From contig CAVZPD010000013.1 in the NCBI GenBank assembly GCA_963777045.1, forward strand, positions 62,001 to 126,000: a DNA stretch of 64,000 nt. The letters are read 5' to 3'. Position numbers and translations under genes: made by a program. This document shows, one piece after another, positions 52,947 through 62,422 of the stretch. Origin of the DNA: JAPSGM01 sp963777045 (lineage in GTDB: Bacteria > Chloroflexota > Limnocylindria > QHBO01). The notes beneath the pieces were generated by a model. The model saw only the letters and a list, made by a program, of their open reading frames with translations. It searched no databases and was not told where the DNA came from. The first letter of the stretch is position 1, and every line of letters starts with the position of its first letter.

Positions 52947-53327
52947 CTAGGCCTGGTAGTCCGGCGGATCTTCGTCGAACTCGGCGTAGTGCTCGGCCAG
53001 GTGGTCGTACACCTTGCGCCGATCCGAATCAGGGATATCAACGCCGCCGCGTGCACCATTGACGACCGTCATGGCGGCCACCACGCCGCGCCACACGACT
53101 CGCAGCTCCCCATCCAGCAGCTCGTGGTGCGGCAGCTTGTAGGCACCCTTCTCTCGCGGCGGGTCGTGCTCGGGATCCTCGCTGGAGTCATGCCAGGCGT
53201 GCGCGAGCGCGACGCCGTCCCAACCACGCTCATCGATGATGCGGTTCATCTTGTCGGTGCCATCCCAGTCCCAGTCACGCTCCTTCGGCGCGGTCGGGCT
53301 GCGATGCGGTGTGGAAACGGTACCCAT
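52947..53327 (-). CDS. Small protein with a phage prohead-type C-terminal module
   Basis: 126 residues. The C-terminal half (KLPHHELLDGELRVVWRGVV, then GARGGVDIPDSDRRKVYDHL and AEHYAEFDEDPP) resembles a short module seen in phage capsid-assembly or protease-associated proteins, where an A-A...G-x-R-G-G-V-x-I-P-x-x-D-R pattern occurs. The N-terminal half is acidic and Trp-rich (RDWDWDGTDKMN). No other phage gene is near, so it looks like a domesticated or host version. GGGGAGAG precedes the ATG. Converges with the ABC operon. Confidence 0.7.
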   Translation of the reverse strand: MGTVSTPHRSPTAPKERDWDWDGTDKMNRIIDERGWDGVALAHAWHDSSEDPEHDPPREKGAYKLPHHELLDGELRVVWRGVVAAMTVVNGARGGVDIPDSDRRKVYDHLAEHYAEFDEDPPDYQA

Positions 53328-53415
53328 CGTTCTCTCCCCTGTCTGCGTTCTAGGCAGTGAGGGGCTGCATCACCGATGCCACCAACCACGGGCGCTGGTG
53401 GTGATGGGGGTGGTG

Positions 53416-56400
53416 CTATGCGGTCGAGGGGCTGCCTGTCAGCGTCAGGGCCGTCAGGGCGCGGAGCGCCACGTCGACCGGGTCACGACCGCCGGCCACC
53501 GGCATGCGCACCTGGTTCGAGGCGAACGTCGGGCGGAAGCCCCCCAGCTGCAGTGCGCGGGAGACGCGCGCCCGGTCGTAGCCCGGCCACTTGAGGACGA
53601 CCTGGCGGGCTTCCGCCCGCACCTCGGGGACGCCCGCCGCCTCGGCCGCCATCCGCACGGCAACGGCGCGGAACAGGCCCTCGACCGGCATCGGGACCGA
53701 CCCGAAGCGGTCGCGCAGCTCCTCGCGCAGGGCCGTCGCGTCGGCGTCGGACCGGATCGCGGCAAAGCGACGGTAGATCTCCAGCTTGGCACCCGAATCG
53801 CCGACGTAAGCGTCCGGCAGGTACGCGGACCCCGGCAGGTCGAGACGCACGGGCCCGGGCTCGGCTGCCACCACGCGACCGCGCAGCGCGTCCACCGCTT
53901 CCGCCAGCATGCGGGTGTAGAGCTCGAACCCGATCGCCTCCATGTGCCCGTGCTGCTCGGCGCCGAGGATGTTGCCGGCGCCGCGGATCTCCAGGTCGGA
54001 GAGCGCGATCTGGTAGCCGGCACCCAGGTCCGATGCGCTGAAGATGGCATGGAGCCGCTTGCGGGCGATCGGCGACAGGGGCAGCCCCCGCCGATGGAGC
54101 AGGTAGGCGTACGCCCGGCGATCCGATCGGCCGACCCGCCCGCGCAGCTGGTAGAGCTGCGCCAGGCCGAACGTATCGGCTCGGCTGATGATGATCGTGT
54201 TCGCATTGGGGATATCGAGGCCCGACTCGATGATCGTGGTGCACACGAGGACGTCGTTGCGGCCGGCGTCGAAGTCGAGCATCACGCGCTCGAGCATGCC
54301 CTCCACCATCTGGCCGTGGCCGATGCCGACGCGTGCACGCGGCACCAGCCGGCGCACGCGCTCCGCCGCACCCTCGATGGTGTCGACCCGGTTGTGGACG
54401 AAGAAGACCTGCCCGCCGCGATCCAGCTCCCGGTTGATCGCGTCGCGGACGAGTCCGTCGTCATCCTCCGCGATCCGCGTCTGGATCGGGAGGCGCGCCT
54501 CCGGCGGCGTCTCGATCACCGAGAGGTCCCGGATGCCGACCAGCGAGAGGTGCAGCGTGCGCGGGATGGGCGTCGCGGAGAGCGTCAGCACGTCCACCTC
54601 GCGGCGCATCGACTTGATCCGCTCCTTGTGCGCCACGCCGAAGCGCTGCTCCTCGTCGACCACGAGCATGCCCAGGTCGGCGAAGGCGACGTCCTTCGAG
54701 AGGATCCGATGCGTCCCCACCAGCACGTCGACGGTGCCCTCGGCGACCCCGCGAACGACCTCCTCCTGCTTCCGCTTCGACACGAACCGGCTCAGCATCT
54801 CCACCCGGACCGGGAACGGGGCCAGGCGCCGCTGGAAGGTGACGAGGTGCTGCTGCGCCAGCACGGTGGTCGGCACCAGCACGGCCACCTGGCGCCCGTC
54901 CTGCACCGCCTTGAAGGCGGCCCGCAGCGCGACCTCGGTCTTGCCGTAGCCCACGTCGCCGCAGACCAGCCGGTCCATCGGCCGGCGCCGCAGCATGTCG
55001 GCCTTGACCTCCTCGATCGTCCGCGCCTGGTCGGGCGTCTCGGTGTACGGGAACGCCTCCTCCAGCTCGCGCTGCCAGACGTTGTCCGGCGAGAAGCTGA
55101 AGCCCGGCGACGACTCGCGCGCGGCGTAGATCTCGATCAGCTCGTTGGCAAGGTCGGCCACGGCGCGCCGCACCCGCCGCTTCGTCCGCTCCCACTCGGT
55201 CCCGCCGAGCTTCGAGAGCGCCGGGCCGGCGCCGCCCGAGTAACGCGTGATCCGACCGATCTGGTCGGCCGGCAGGAAGATCTTGTCGTCGCCGGCGAAG
55301 TCGAGCTGCAGGTACTCCTTCGTTGCGCCGCCGTACTCGCGCTGCGTCATCCCGACGTAACGGGCGATGCCGTGGTCGACGTGCACCACCAGGTCGCCCG
55401 GCTCGAGCTTCCCGACCAGGTCCCGTGTCACCACCCGCTTGGCCGGGGTGAGGCGCCGGATCCTCGTCGCGCCGAAGAGCTCCCGATCGGTGAGGAGCAG
55501 CAGGTTCGAGGGCGCGTGCGTGAACCCCGCAGAGAGCGATCCGTGCACGAGGCCGATGGCGCCCACGGGCGGCGGCTCGCGCAGCTCCGCCGCGGGGGCG
55601 GCCGGCACCCCGGCCTCCTCGAGCAGCTCGCCGACCCGGCTCGCCTGGTCGGTGCTGATCACGATCCGGCGCGATCCCGCGGCAAGCTCGCCCAGCCAGG
55701 CGCCGATGCGGTCGGCGCGTCCCGGGAGCGCCGGGGCAACGCCGAAGCCAAGGTCGTCGCCGTCCTGCTCATCGAGCGTCTCGGCCGCCCGCTGTGTGAG
55801 CTCCTGCAGGGCGGCTTCGGCGTCGTAGGGAAGGGGCCAGTCCTCGGGCAGCTCTCCGTGATCGGCAAGGGCGGCGAGGCGCTGGCCGGCACGGACGTCC
55901 AGGTCCAGGGCGATCGCCCGGAGCTCCGCGGGGTCGGTCAGGACGAGGTGGGCCCTGTCGGTGACGTGGTCGAGGGTCGGTCCAGCGGTCAGCGAACGGG
56001 CCCACGTCTCGGCCGCCTCGGTAAGGTCACCTTGTTCCAGCCGTGCCAGGTCGGCTCGCAGCTGATCCGGCAGGTCGGCGGAGGCCACCTGCTCCGCCAG
56101 GCTTGCCCAGCCCTGCGGCGGCAGGAATTCGCTTGCCGGCAGCAGCGTCGCCTTGTCGAGCCGACGGCGACTCCCCTGTGTCATCGGGTCGAAAGTGCGC
56201 AGCGACTCGACCTCGTCCCCGAACAGCTCGATGCGGAGCGGCTCGCTGGCGCCCGGTGGCCAGACGTCGATGATGCCGCCACGGGCCGCGAATTCGCCCA
56301 CGCCGCTCACCTCCACGGCGGCGTCGTAGCCGCCCCCGACCAGCCCGGTCAGCAGGTCGCGCTGGGCCATGCGCTCGCCCACGGAGAGGCCGATTCGCCC

Positions 56401-56850
56401 GCGCGCCAGCTGCGCCGGCGAGATCGTGCGCTGGACCAGCGCCAGCAGTGGCGTCACCAGGACCAGGGAGCGGGACGGTGCGCCCAGCGCGGCGAGAACG
56501 TCCAGCCGTTCCGCCGACTCGTCGTGCTCCGGCAGCGCGCGCTCGAAGGGGATTGCCGCTCGCTCGGGCAGCACGCGCACGCTCCCGTGCAGCAGCCAGG
56601 CCGCGAGGTCGTCGGCAAGCCGGTGGGCCTCTTCGTCGTTGCGCACCACGACGACCAGCGGCCGCGACGCCACGATCCCGTCGCGGCGGGCAGCGAGGTG
56701 CGCAGCCCGTGCGCTGGCCGGGACGCGCAGGATCCCGGTGGGCGGTAGTCCGGACGCGATGAGACGGGTGAGCGCGGCGATACGCCGATCGGCGCCACCG
56801 CGCTGCGGAAGCGGCGAGCCGGCGGCACGGCGCGGACGCGTGACGGTCAC
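53416..56850 (-). CDS. mfd: Transcription-repair coupling factor
   Basis: 1144 residues. UvrB-like N-terminal lobes (to about 350), RNA-polymerase-interacting CarD-like domain (GDLVVHVDHGIARYVGM, about 485-545), helicase with Walker A GDVGYGKTE (631-639), DEEQRFGV box and motif VI around QLRGRVGRSDRRAYAYLL, then a C-terminal autoinhibitory domain. Removes stalled polymerase and recruits UvrA. The GTG start overlaps the pth stop (GTGA). Confidence 0.97.
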   Translation of the reverse strand: MTVTRPRRAAGSPLPQRGGADRRIAALTRLIASGLPPTGILRVPASARAAHLAARRDGIVASRPLVVVVRNDEEAHRLADDLAAWLLHGSVRVLPERAAIPFERALPEHDESAERLDVLAALGAPSRSLVLVTPLLALVQRTISPAQLARGRIGLSVGERMAQRDLLTGLVGGGYDAAVEVSGVGEFAARGGIIDVWPPGASEPLRIELFGDEVESLRTFDPMTQGSRRRLDKATLLPASEFLPPQGWASLAEQVASADLPDQLRADLARLEQGDLTEAAETWARSLTAGPTLDHVTDRAHLVLTDPAELRAIALDLDVRAGQRLAALADHGELPEDWPLPYDAEAALQELTQRAAETLDEQDGDDLGFGVAPALPGRADRIGAWLGELAAGSRRIVISTDQASRVGELLEEAGVPAAPAAELREPPPVGAIGLVHGSLSAGFTHAPSNLLLLTDRELFGATRIRRLTPAKRVVTRDLVGKLEPGDLVVHVDHGIARYVGMTQREYGGATKEYLQLDFAGDDKIFLPADQIGRITRYSGGAGPALSKLGGTEWERTKRRVRRAVADLANELIEIYAARESSPGFSFSPDNVWQRELEEAFPYTETPDQARTIEEVKADMLRRRPMDRLVCGDVGYGKTEVALRAAFKAVQDGRQVAVLVPTTVLAQQHLVTFQRRLAPFPVRVEMLSRFVSKRKQEEVVRGVAEGTVDVLVGTHRILSKDVAFADLGMLVVDEEQRFGVAHKERIKSMRREVDVLTLSATPIPRTLHLSLVGIRDLSVIETPPEARLPIQTRIAEDDDGLVRDAINRELDRGGQVFFVHNRVDTIEGAAERVRRLVPRARVGIGHGQMVEGMLERVMLDFDAGRNDVLVCTTIIESGLDIPNANTIIISRADTFGLAQLYQLRGRVGRSDRRAYAYLLHRRGLPLSPIARKRLHAIFSASDLGAGYQIALSDLEIRGAGNILGAEQHGHMEAIGFELYTRMLAEAVDALRGRVVAAEPGPVRLDLPGSAYLPDAYVGDSGAKLEIYRRFAAIRSDADATALREELRDRFGSVPMPVEGLFRAVAVRMAAEAAGVPEVRAEARQVVLKWPGYDRARVSRALQLGGFRPTFASNQVRMPVAGGRDPVDVALRALTALTLTGSPSTA

Positions 56851-57443
56851 GCCGGCGGCACCGCCAGGTCGAGGCCGTTGAAGGCGTTCATGGCGGCACC
56901 GATTCCCTCGGCCAGCCAGCGCTCCGCCGCGTCGGCAGCGGTGGCGATCGCCTCATCGGAGAGCTCGCGCTCATCGGGCCTGAAGGTCGAGAGCACGTGG
57001 TCCATGGTCGCCCGTGAGCTCCCGGATCGGCCGATGCCCACGCGCAGCCTTGCGAACTCGTCGCTCCCCAGGCGAGCGATGACGTCCCGCAGGCCATTGT
57101 GACCCCCGGCGGAGCCCTCCCGGCGCAACCGCAGCCTTCCGAGCGGCAGGTCCACGTCATCGGTCACCACCAGGAGGTCCTCGGACGGTTCCACCGTGGT
57201 GTTACGGAGTGCGGCGCCGAGCGGACCGCCCGACAGGTTCATGAAGCGCAGCGGCTTGACGAGCAGAATCGGTTCAGACTCCGGGTTGCGGCGAGCCTCC
57301 AGCAGTGCAGCGCCCTCCTTGACCCGACCTTGGCCGGTCAGGCCCCATCGGTCCGCAAGGAGGTCGACCACCCGGAAGCCGACGTTGTGGCGGGTGAGAC
57401 GGTAGCGCTCGCCCGGGTTGCCCAGGCCGCAGATCACTTTCAC
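56847..57443 (-). CDS. pth: Peptidyl-tRNA hydrolase
   Basis: 198 residues. MKVICGLGNPGERYRLTRHN with catalytic H19, KPLRFMNLSGG (a variant of K-P-x-T-Y-M-N-x-S-G), and GSAGGHNGLRDVIARLGSDEF. Recycles peptidyl-tRNA released from ribosomes. The GTG start is preceded at 5 nt by TACCAT (57449-57454) and no Shine-Dalgarno, the leaderless pattern. Coupled to mfd. Confidence 0.95.
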   Translation of the reverse strand: MKVICGLGNPGERYRLTRHNVGFRVVDLLADRWGLTGQGRVKEGAALLEARRNPESEPILLVKPLRFMNLSGGPLGAALRNTTVEPSEDLLVVTDDVDLPLGRLRLRREGSAGGHNGLRDVIARLGSDEFARLRVGIGRSGSSRATMDHVLSTFRPDERELSDEAIATAADAAERWLAEGIGAAMNAFNGLDLAVPPA

Positions 57444-57498
57444 CCCCGATGGTAGCCCGGAGAGCAGACCCGGGCTTACGCGTGTCGGGCAGTGCCCG

Positions 57499-58218
57499 TC
57501 ATGCGACGGCCGCCCGCAGAATCACCTCCGAGCGCTCACAGCGACCATCGCGCATGTGCACGATCCGGTCGCAGGCCGCACCGACCTCGGGGTCGTGCGT
57601 CACCACCAGGACGGTCTGGCCCAGTTCGCGGTTGAAGGTGCGCAGCAGCTGGAGCACCTCGGTGCTGCGTTTCGAGTCCAGGTTTCCGGTCGGCTCGTCG
57701 CCGAGCAGCAGGGTCGGCCGGTTCACGAGCGCTCGGGCGATGGCCACACGCTGCTGCTCGCCGCCGGACATCTCCAGGGGCCGGTGGCCCCGCCGCTCCG
57801 GAAGGCCAACCCAGTCGAGGGCCTCGATCGCCGCGGCCCTTGCCTCGGCGCGCGGCACACCCGCGTACTGGCTGGCCAGCATCACGTTCTCCAGCGCGGT
57901 GAGCGTCTGCACCAGGTTGTAGGACTGGAACACGAAGCCCATGTGTTCGGCACGAAGCTTCGTGCGGCGGCGGTCCGAAAGTCCGATCATCTCCTCCCCC
58001 GCGAAACGCAGTTCGGGGGCAGGGCCACCATTGCGATCCGGTGAGTGGAGGAGCCCCAGGATGTGCATGAGCGTTGTCTTGCCCGAGCCTGACGGGCCCA
58101 TGATCGCCACCATCTCGCCGCGCTCGATGTCCAGGCTGACGCCTCGCAGGGCCTGGACCTGGTTATCCCGGCTCAGCCGGTAGGTCTTGCGCAGATCGCG
58201 CGCTTCCAGAAGCGGCAT
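57499..58218 (-). CDS. MacB/LolD-type ABC transporter ATP-binding protein
   Basis: 239 residues. Walker A GPSGSGKT (41-48), MSGGEQQRVAIARALVN signature, LLGDEPTGNLD Walker B and VVTHDPEVGAACDR. LolD/MacB family. The ATG has AAGGAG about 7 nt upstream. As deposited, the upstream permease frame runs into this gene without a stop; a +1 shift near 58278 would restore the permease stop 12 nt before this ATG, so I call it separately. Confidence 0.93.
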   Translation of the reverse strand: MPLLEARDLRKTYRLSRDNQVQALRGVSLDIERGEMVAIMGPSGSGKTTLMHILGLLHSPDRNGGPAPELRFAGEEMIGLSDRRRTKLRAEHMGFVFQSYNLVQTLTALENVMLASQYAGVPRAEARAAAIEALDWVGLPERRGHRPLEMSGGEQQRVAIARALVNRPTLLLGDEPTGNLDSKRSTEVLQLLRTFNRELGQTVLVVTHDPEVGAACDRIVHMRDGRCERSEVILRAAVA

Positions 58219-58229
58219 CGTGCTCTCCT

Positions 58230-59403
58230 TCACTCGTACCGCAGGGCCTGGACAGGGTCCAGCCGCGCGGCGCTCCAGGATCGGGATGAGGCCAGCCACC
58301 GTCCCGAGCACGGTGGAGAATGCGACGGCGAACAACGCCGTCCCAGGCGTCAGCGAGAACAGCACCGTCCCCGACGTGCGACCGCTCTCGTTGGCGAGGT
58401 AGACGACCAGCGACCCGAACGCCAGTCCCAGGAGTCCCCCGATCAGACCGATCAGCGCGGCCTCGGTCACGAGCTCCCGCACGATCCGCCCGCGCGTGCC
58501 GCCGATTGCTCGCTTGATCCCGATCTCACGCGTCCGTTCGGCAATGGACATCGCCATGGTGTTGATGACCGACAGTCCGCCGACCACCAGGCTGATGACC
58601 GCGATCCCCACCAGGATGGCATTGAAGACGGTCGCCGCAGACCCGTATTGCTGGTTGTAGGTGCTGGCGGTGAGCGTCGTCACGTTGTCGACCGACGCCT
58701 CGATCTCCGCCGCCAGCGCATCGGTATCGGTCCCGTCGGTTGGGTAGACGATCACCTGGCTGATGAGCTGCTGCTCGCTGATAGCCGCCCGCACCGGAGA
58801 TGGGAGGGTCTCGGCCAGGAGCTGCTGCGCTGCGGCCAGCGGGATGTACGCGGTGTAGTCAGGCGCGGTGAGCGTTGGCTCCAGGATGCCGACAACCTCG
58901 AAATCCACCTCTCGGAGCTCGATGGCATCACCGATCGCGGTAGCGTGCTTGTCGGCCAGGACGCTGCCGATCACCGCGACCCGGGTCCCCTCGTCCGCCG
59001 CGGTCAGCATCCGACCCTGGATGGCCGCAAGCGCGAAGCTTTCGAGCCCCTCGTCCGAGCCTGCCACTTCGCCAAGGAGTGACTCGTTGACCCCCAGCGT
59101 GATCCCACCCTGTGTGCCAAGGGTCATCTGGATCTGGGGCGCCGCGGCGGCCACGCCGCGGACCGAACGGATCTGCTCGGCCGCACCGATGGCCATCGGG
59201 CTGAACCCGGCGCCCGCGCCGAAGTTCGACGCATCGGTGACCTGGATCTTCCCCTCGTAGAAGGCGCTGCCACCGTCGACCAGCGCGTTGATCTTGTTGG
59301 CCATGGAGCTGAAGACCACGAGCGCCCATATCCCGATCGTGATGCCCAGGATCGTCAGCGCGGTCCGCAACTTCCGGCGGGCCAGCTGTCGCAGCAGTCG
59401 CAT
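58230..59403 (-). CDS. MacB-like ABC permease, apparent +1 frameshift near its 3' end
   Basis: About 390 residues. FtsX/MacB layout: N-terminal helix (RKLRTALTILGITIGIWALV), large extracytoplasmic domain, then three helices with SVINTMAMSIAERTREIGIKRAIGG. The frame in the sequence continues through AGLIPILERR without the expected ending. Shifting one base at about 58278-58282 gives W-S-A-A-R-L-D-P-V-Q-A-L-R-Y-E and a TGA at 58230-58232, the normal family C-terminus. AGGAGG precedes the ATG. Probably a one-base insertion, real or from assembly. Confidence 0.85.
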
Positions 59404-59503
59404 GGGTCAAACCTCCTGTGGTCAAGCGAGCCCGCGCCCGCCGAGGCGCCAAGCGTGCGCGCCGGGCAGGCAGGAGGCATTGAGGTCATCCCGCATCGGC
59501 TGG

Positions 59504-59518
59504 TGGGGATAACCCCCA
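59504..59518. promoter_or_regulatory. GGGGAWARCCCC box, site 1 (permease operon)
   Basis: GGGGATAACCCC (core 59505-59516) in the 223-nt gap between the kinase stop and the permease start, about 100 nt upstream of the permease ATG. Near-palindromic. Similar boxes occur upstream of the kinase and between the LuxR-type regulator and the next ABC gene. Confidence 0.5.
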
Positions 59519-59626
59519 AAAGCGACGTCGCTCGTGGTCTGATGCCTGCCCCGTGGCGAGCGGCAGCCCGCCCACGAGTCGCGTGCCCGGACGATAGGGC
59601 TGGTCTGTGGCGGACTGCCAGATCCC

Positions 59627-60715
59627 TTATGAGGCTGGCAATTCAGCCAGCGGAATCCAGCCGAGAATGCAGGTACCCGAACCCGGGGGACTCCGGACCT
59701 CGAAGCCGCCGCCGGCTGCCGCCATGCGGTCTTCCAGACCCTGCAACCCGGACCCGGACCGCGGGTCGGCGCCTCCCGGGCCATCATCGGCGACCTCGAT
59801 TCGGATGCGATCCCGAGATCGCTTGACGCGCACCGTCGCCGTGGCGTCGGGTGCGTGCTTGGCAACGTTCGTCAATGCCTCCGAGATGAAGAAGTACGCT
59901 CCGGCCTCCACCTCGGCCGGGAGGCGCTCGTCAGGAAGCTCTGCCACCTCCACGGGGATCGGCGACCGCGCCTTGAGCGCTGACACTGCCCCGTGCAGGC
60001 CCGACTCCGTCAGGATCGCTGGATGCAGACCGCGCGCCAGCTCCCTCAGCTCCGCAAGCGCGTCGTGGACCAGCTCCGCAGCATCGTCGAGGCTGGCATC
60101 GAGAGTGGCATCCGCACCGCGTTGCACCGCGCTGCGCGCCCGCCGGAGTGCCAGTGACAGCGCCACCAGCCGCTGCTGGGCGCCGTCGTGCAAGTCGCGC
60201 TCAAGCCGCCGCCGGGCCGCGTCGCCAGCCTCGAGGATCCGCGTGCGCGACGCCCGCACGTCGCTGAGCTGCGCGCGTACTTCCTCAGTCAACCGCTCGT
60301 TCTCCACCGCGAGTCGCGCCGCGCTTGCGACCGATGCCACCAGCCCGGGATCGTCCGACAGCGCCGGGTCATGCACGATGGCCGCGAGCGGCCGGCCGTC
60401 CCGCTCCAGCAGCGTCACCGCGCGGTCTGCGTCCGGCGCCGGCAGTCCAAGCGTGGCGCCGGAGGCCGTCACGTACGTTCCTGTCGTTTGGGACCACCGG
60501 GCGACCTCAAGGGTCGGATCACCGAGCGCGCTGACGAGCGCAAGCTGCAGGCGATCGGGCGGCGGTGCCTCACCCAGCTCCACGACGAGATCGGCGATCG
60601 CCCCGCGCGCCATCCTGTCGCGCATCACGCCGACCAGGATCGCCACCGGAATGAGGGCGAAGGAAGTCACCTGGAGCGCCACGACGAGCTGGAACCCCGT
60701 GGGGTCGAGCCCCCC
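59627..60715 (-). CDS. NarL-type sensor histidine kinase, C-terminal kinase half (after frameshift)
   Basis: Carries the last membrane helix (LQVTSFALIPVAILVGVM), a short linker domain, the HisKA_3 phosphoacceptor helix RRRLERDLHDGAQQRLVALS (His in DLHDG), and the HATPase with FFISEALTNVAKHAPDATAT (N box) and GLQGLEDRMAAAGG. In the deposited sequence it is out of frame with its N-terminal half by one base at a run of six G (minus strand; C run 60710-60715). Coordinates here begin at that run. Phosphorylates a LuxR-type partner, probably the regulator encoded at 62776. Confidence 0.85.
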   Translation of the reverse strand, partial: GGLDPTGFQLVVALQVTSFALIPVAILVGVMRDRMARGAIADLVVELGEAPPPDRLQLALVSALGDPTLEVARWSQTTGTYVTASGATLGLPAPDADRAVTLLERDGRPLAAIVHDPALSDDPGLVASVASAARLAVENERLTEEVRAQLSDVRASRTRILEAGDAARRRLERDLHDGAQQRLVALSLALRRARSAVQRGADATLDASLDDAAELVHDALAELRELARGLHPAILTESGLHGAVSALKARSPIPVEVAELPDERLPAEVEAGAYFFISEALTNVAKHAPDATATVRVKRSRDRIRIEVADDGPGGADPRSGSGLQGLEDRMAAAGGGFEVRSPPGSGTCILGWIPLAELPAS

Positions 60716-62264
60716 GCTCCTGATCAAGCGATTCGGACAGGAAGACCGCGGCGGCCGTTCCCATGCCGGCCACGAAGATGGGCAGGTACGTACGCCGCGC
60801 CGGACCCGTCGCGTGCCACCAGCGCACCAGCAGCCAGCCGACGACCGTCCCCAGGCCGACGACCACCGCCACTTGCGAGGCCGTCTGCAGCAAAGCGCGC
60901 AAGCCCTCGTCCATCGAGATGTAGAGCGCATTCGGGCCCTCCAGCCCCGGCGTGGTTCTCGTACGAACCGAGGTGAGCTGGACGAGATTGGCGGCGACGA
61001 CGACCACGCTCCCGGCGACGACGATGACCCAACCGAGCCTGCGTTGAATGCGGCCCGCGGGAAATGCCACGAGGACCGCCAGCACGAGTCCCTGCGAGAG
61101 GGAATTCGCGACGTTCGCCACCAGCGCGAGGGTGGGCCACTGCGCTCCCTGCAGGCGACCCACGAGCCACAACATTCCCGAAAGGACGAGGAGCGGGCCG
61201 ATCGGGTTCTGCGGCCTACGCTCCCACGCCACCATCCCGCTGGCCGCAAGAGCACCACCCACGCCCAGAGCCGCCAGCCGGGTCACGGGGGAGAGAGCGT
61301 TCAAGCTGGATGGGACGACGAGCGCAACGATTGCAAACGCAAGCAGCGCGAGACCCCAGCCCCAGCGGATTGCGGGGGTCGGATGCCCCGCGAGCCACCG
61401 CGGCCATCGACCGACTGCTGGCAGCGGAGGGGAAGCGGTCACCGCCCCGCGCGAGCGCCCGTACCGGGAGGCGTCCAGGTCGACGATCAGGTCGGCGACC
61501 GCGGCCCGTGCCATCCGTGCGTCCAGCAGGACCCACAGAAAGCCAAGGGGCAAGGCGATCCACACCAGCGGCAGCCAACCGAACGGCGCCAGCTGCGTGC
61601 CCGAAAGCTGATGGATGAGCTCAGGTATGACCGTCAGAAGCGAGAACGCTCCGCCGACCAGCACCGGGATCAAGGAACGGCGCGCCGGCGGTGAGGCGAC
61701 CAACAGCCTCCGAATCACGAGGGGGACCAGCAGGAAGGTCATCCCCAGGCCAACAACCGCGCCAATGCCGTCGAGCCGATCAGCCAGCGGAGAGCGCGAC
61801 GCGAAGGCAAGCGGGCTGGTCGGGCATGCGCAAATGTCGGCCGGGTCGACGGTGACCGCCTGGAGCACGCCGAGCACGGCGGCCATGGTGGCCACCAGCG
61901 CAACGGCCCACCGATGCAGTGGTGACTCCAGCCGACCGGAGGGGAATGCGAGCAGCAACCAGGCGAAGAGAACCCGGGCGGCGGCCTGCGGGAGGAAGGA
62001 GATGGGACCGATCAGCGGAACGGGGGCGAACAGCAGGTCGCCTCCGAACCAGCCCACCCCGATGCCGACCATCATGGGGCCGATCCGGCTCTCCGACCGT
62101 CTCCGCCATGCCACCAGCCCCGCCAGCGTGAACGCCAGCCCCGAGGCTGCGTCGGTGAGAATTCCATCAGCTGAGACGTCGGCGTTCAGCAGGGAGAGCT
62201 CGGCCAGCAACGCGAGCAGTACGACGACGGGGAAGAGGAAGAGCGGCAGGCGCGGATCATTCAC
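60570..62264 (-). CDS. Sensor histidine kinase, N-terminal membrane half (before frameshift)
   Basis: Roughly a dozen hydrophobic segments in two similar blocks (each ending in a ...ARMARAAVADLIVDL / DRMARGAIADLVVEL-like sequence), followed by loss of homology after FLSESLDQER because the frame changes at a six-G run near 60710-60715. The deletion of one G joins ERGLDPTGFQ to the kinase half. The true downstream end of this half is therefore about 60713; the printed end is the stop in the unshifted frame. The GTG at 62264 is chosen since promoter-like boxes lie just upstream; ATGs at 62396 and 62423 are alternatives. Confidence 0.75.
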   Translation of the reverse strand: MNDPRLPLFLFPVVVLLALLAELSLLNADVSADGILTDAASGLAFTLAGLVAWRRRSESRIGPMMVGIGVGWFGGDLLFAPVPLIGPISFLPQAAARVLFAWLLLAFPSGRLESPLHRWAVALVATMAAVLGVLQAVTVDPADICACPTSPLAFASRSPLADRLDGIGAVVGLGMTFLLVPLVIRRLLVASPPARRSLIPVLVGGAFSLLTVIPELIHQLSGTQLAPFGWLPLVWIALPLGFLWVLLDARMARAAVADLIVDLDASRYGRSRGAVTASPPLPAVGRWPRWLAGHPTPAIRWGWGLALLAFAIVALVVPSSLNALSPVTRLAALGVGGALAASGMVAWERRPQNPIGPLLVLSGMLWLVGRLQGAQWPTLALVANVANSLSQGLVLAVLVAFPAGRIQRRLGWVIVVAGSVVVVAANLVQLTSVRTRTTPGLEGPNALYISMDEGLRALLQTASQVAVVVGLGTVVGWLLVRWWHATGPARRTYLPIFVAGMGTAAAVFLSESLDQERGARPHGVPARRGAPGDFLRPHSGGDPGRRDARQDGARGDRRSRRGAG

Positions 62265-62349
62265 CCCGGCCCGATGCTCGCGTATCGGACCCAGCTCGGG
62301 AGCGACGACCCCTCCGGTCACTCGCGCATGCTCCCACCCTTCGACGCGC

Positions 62350-62384
62350 GGGGGAAGCCCCCGGCTGGAAATGGGGATAGCCCT
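62350..62384. promoter_or_regulatory. GGGGAWARCCCC box, paired site 2 (kinase/receiver divergent promoter)
   Basis: Two boxes about two helical turns apart: GGGGGAAGCCCCC (62350-62362, one base shorter in the centre) and GGGGATAGCCCT (62373-62384). They lie between the kinase start (62264, minus) and the receiver gene (62423, plus), suited to co-regulate both. Confidence 0.5.
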
Positions 62385-62422
62385 GTAGGTCGCCATGATC
62401 AGCGCGTGCAACCATGCGGCCA

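Noticed and set aside
53236..56748. Very long open frame (1170 codons) on the plus strand opposite mfd
   Set aside because: It is the antisense of a clear Mfd protein; composition is Arg/Gly/Gln/Val-rich low complexity. Long antisense frames are expected at this GC content.
57499..59403. Natural 634-residue permease-ATPase fusion
   Set aside because: The canonical permease C-terminus and stop are present in the neighbouring frame, with a ribosome site for the ATPase, so a frameshift is the better explanation.
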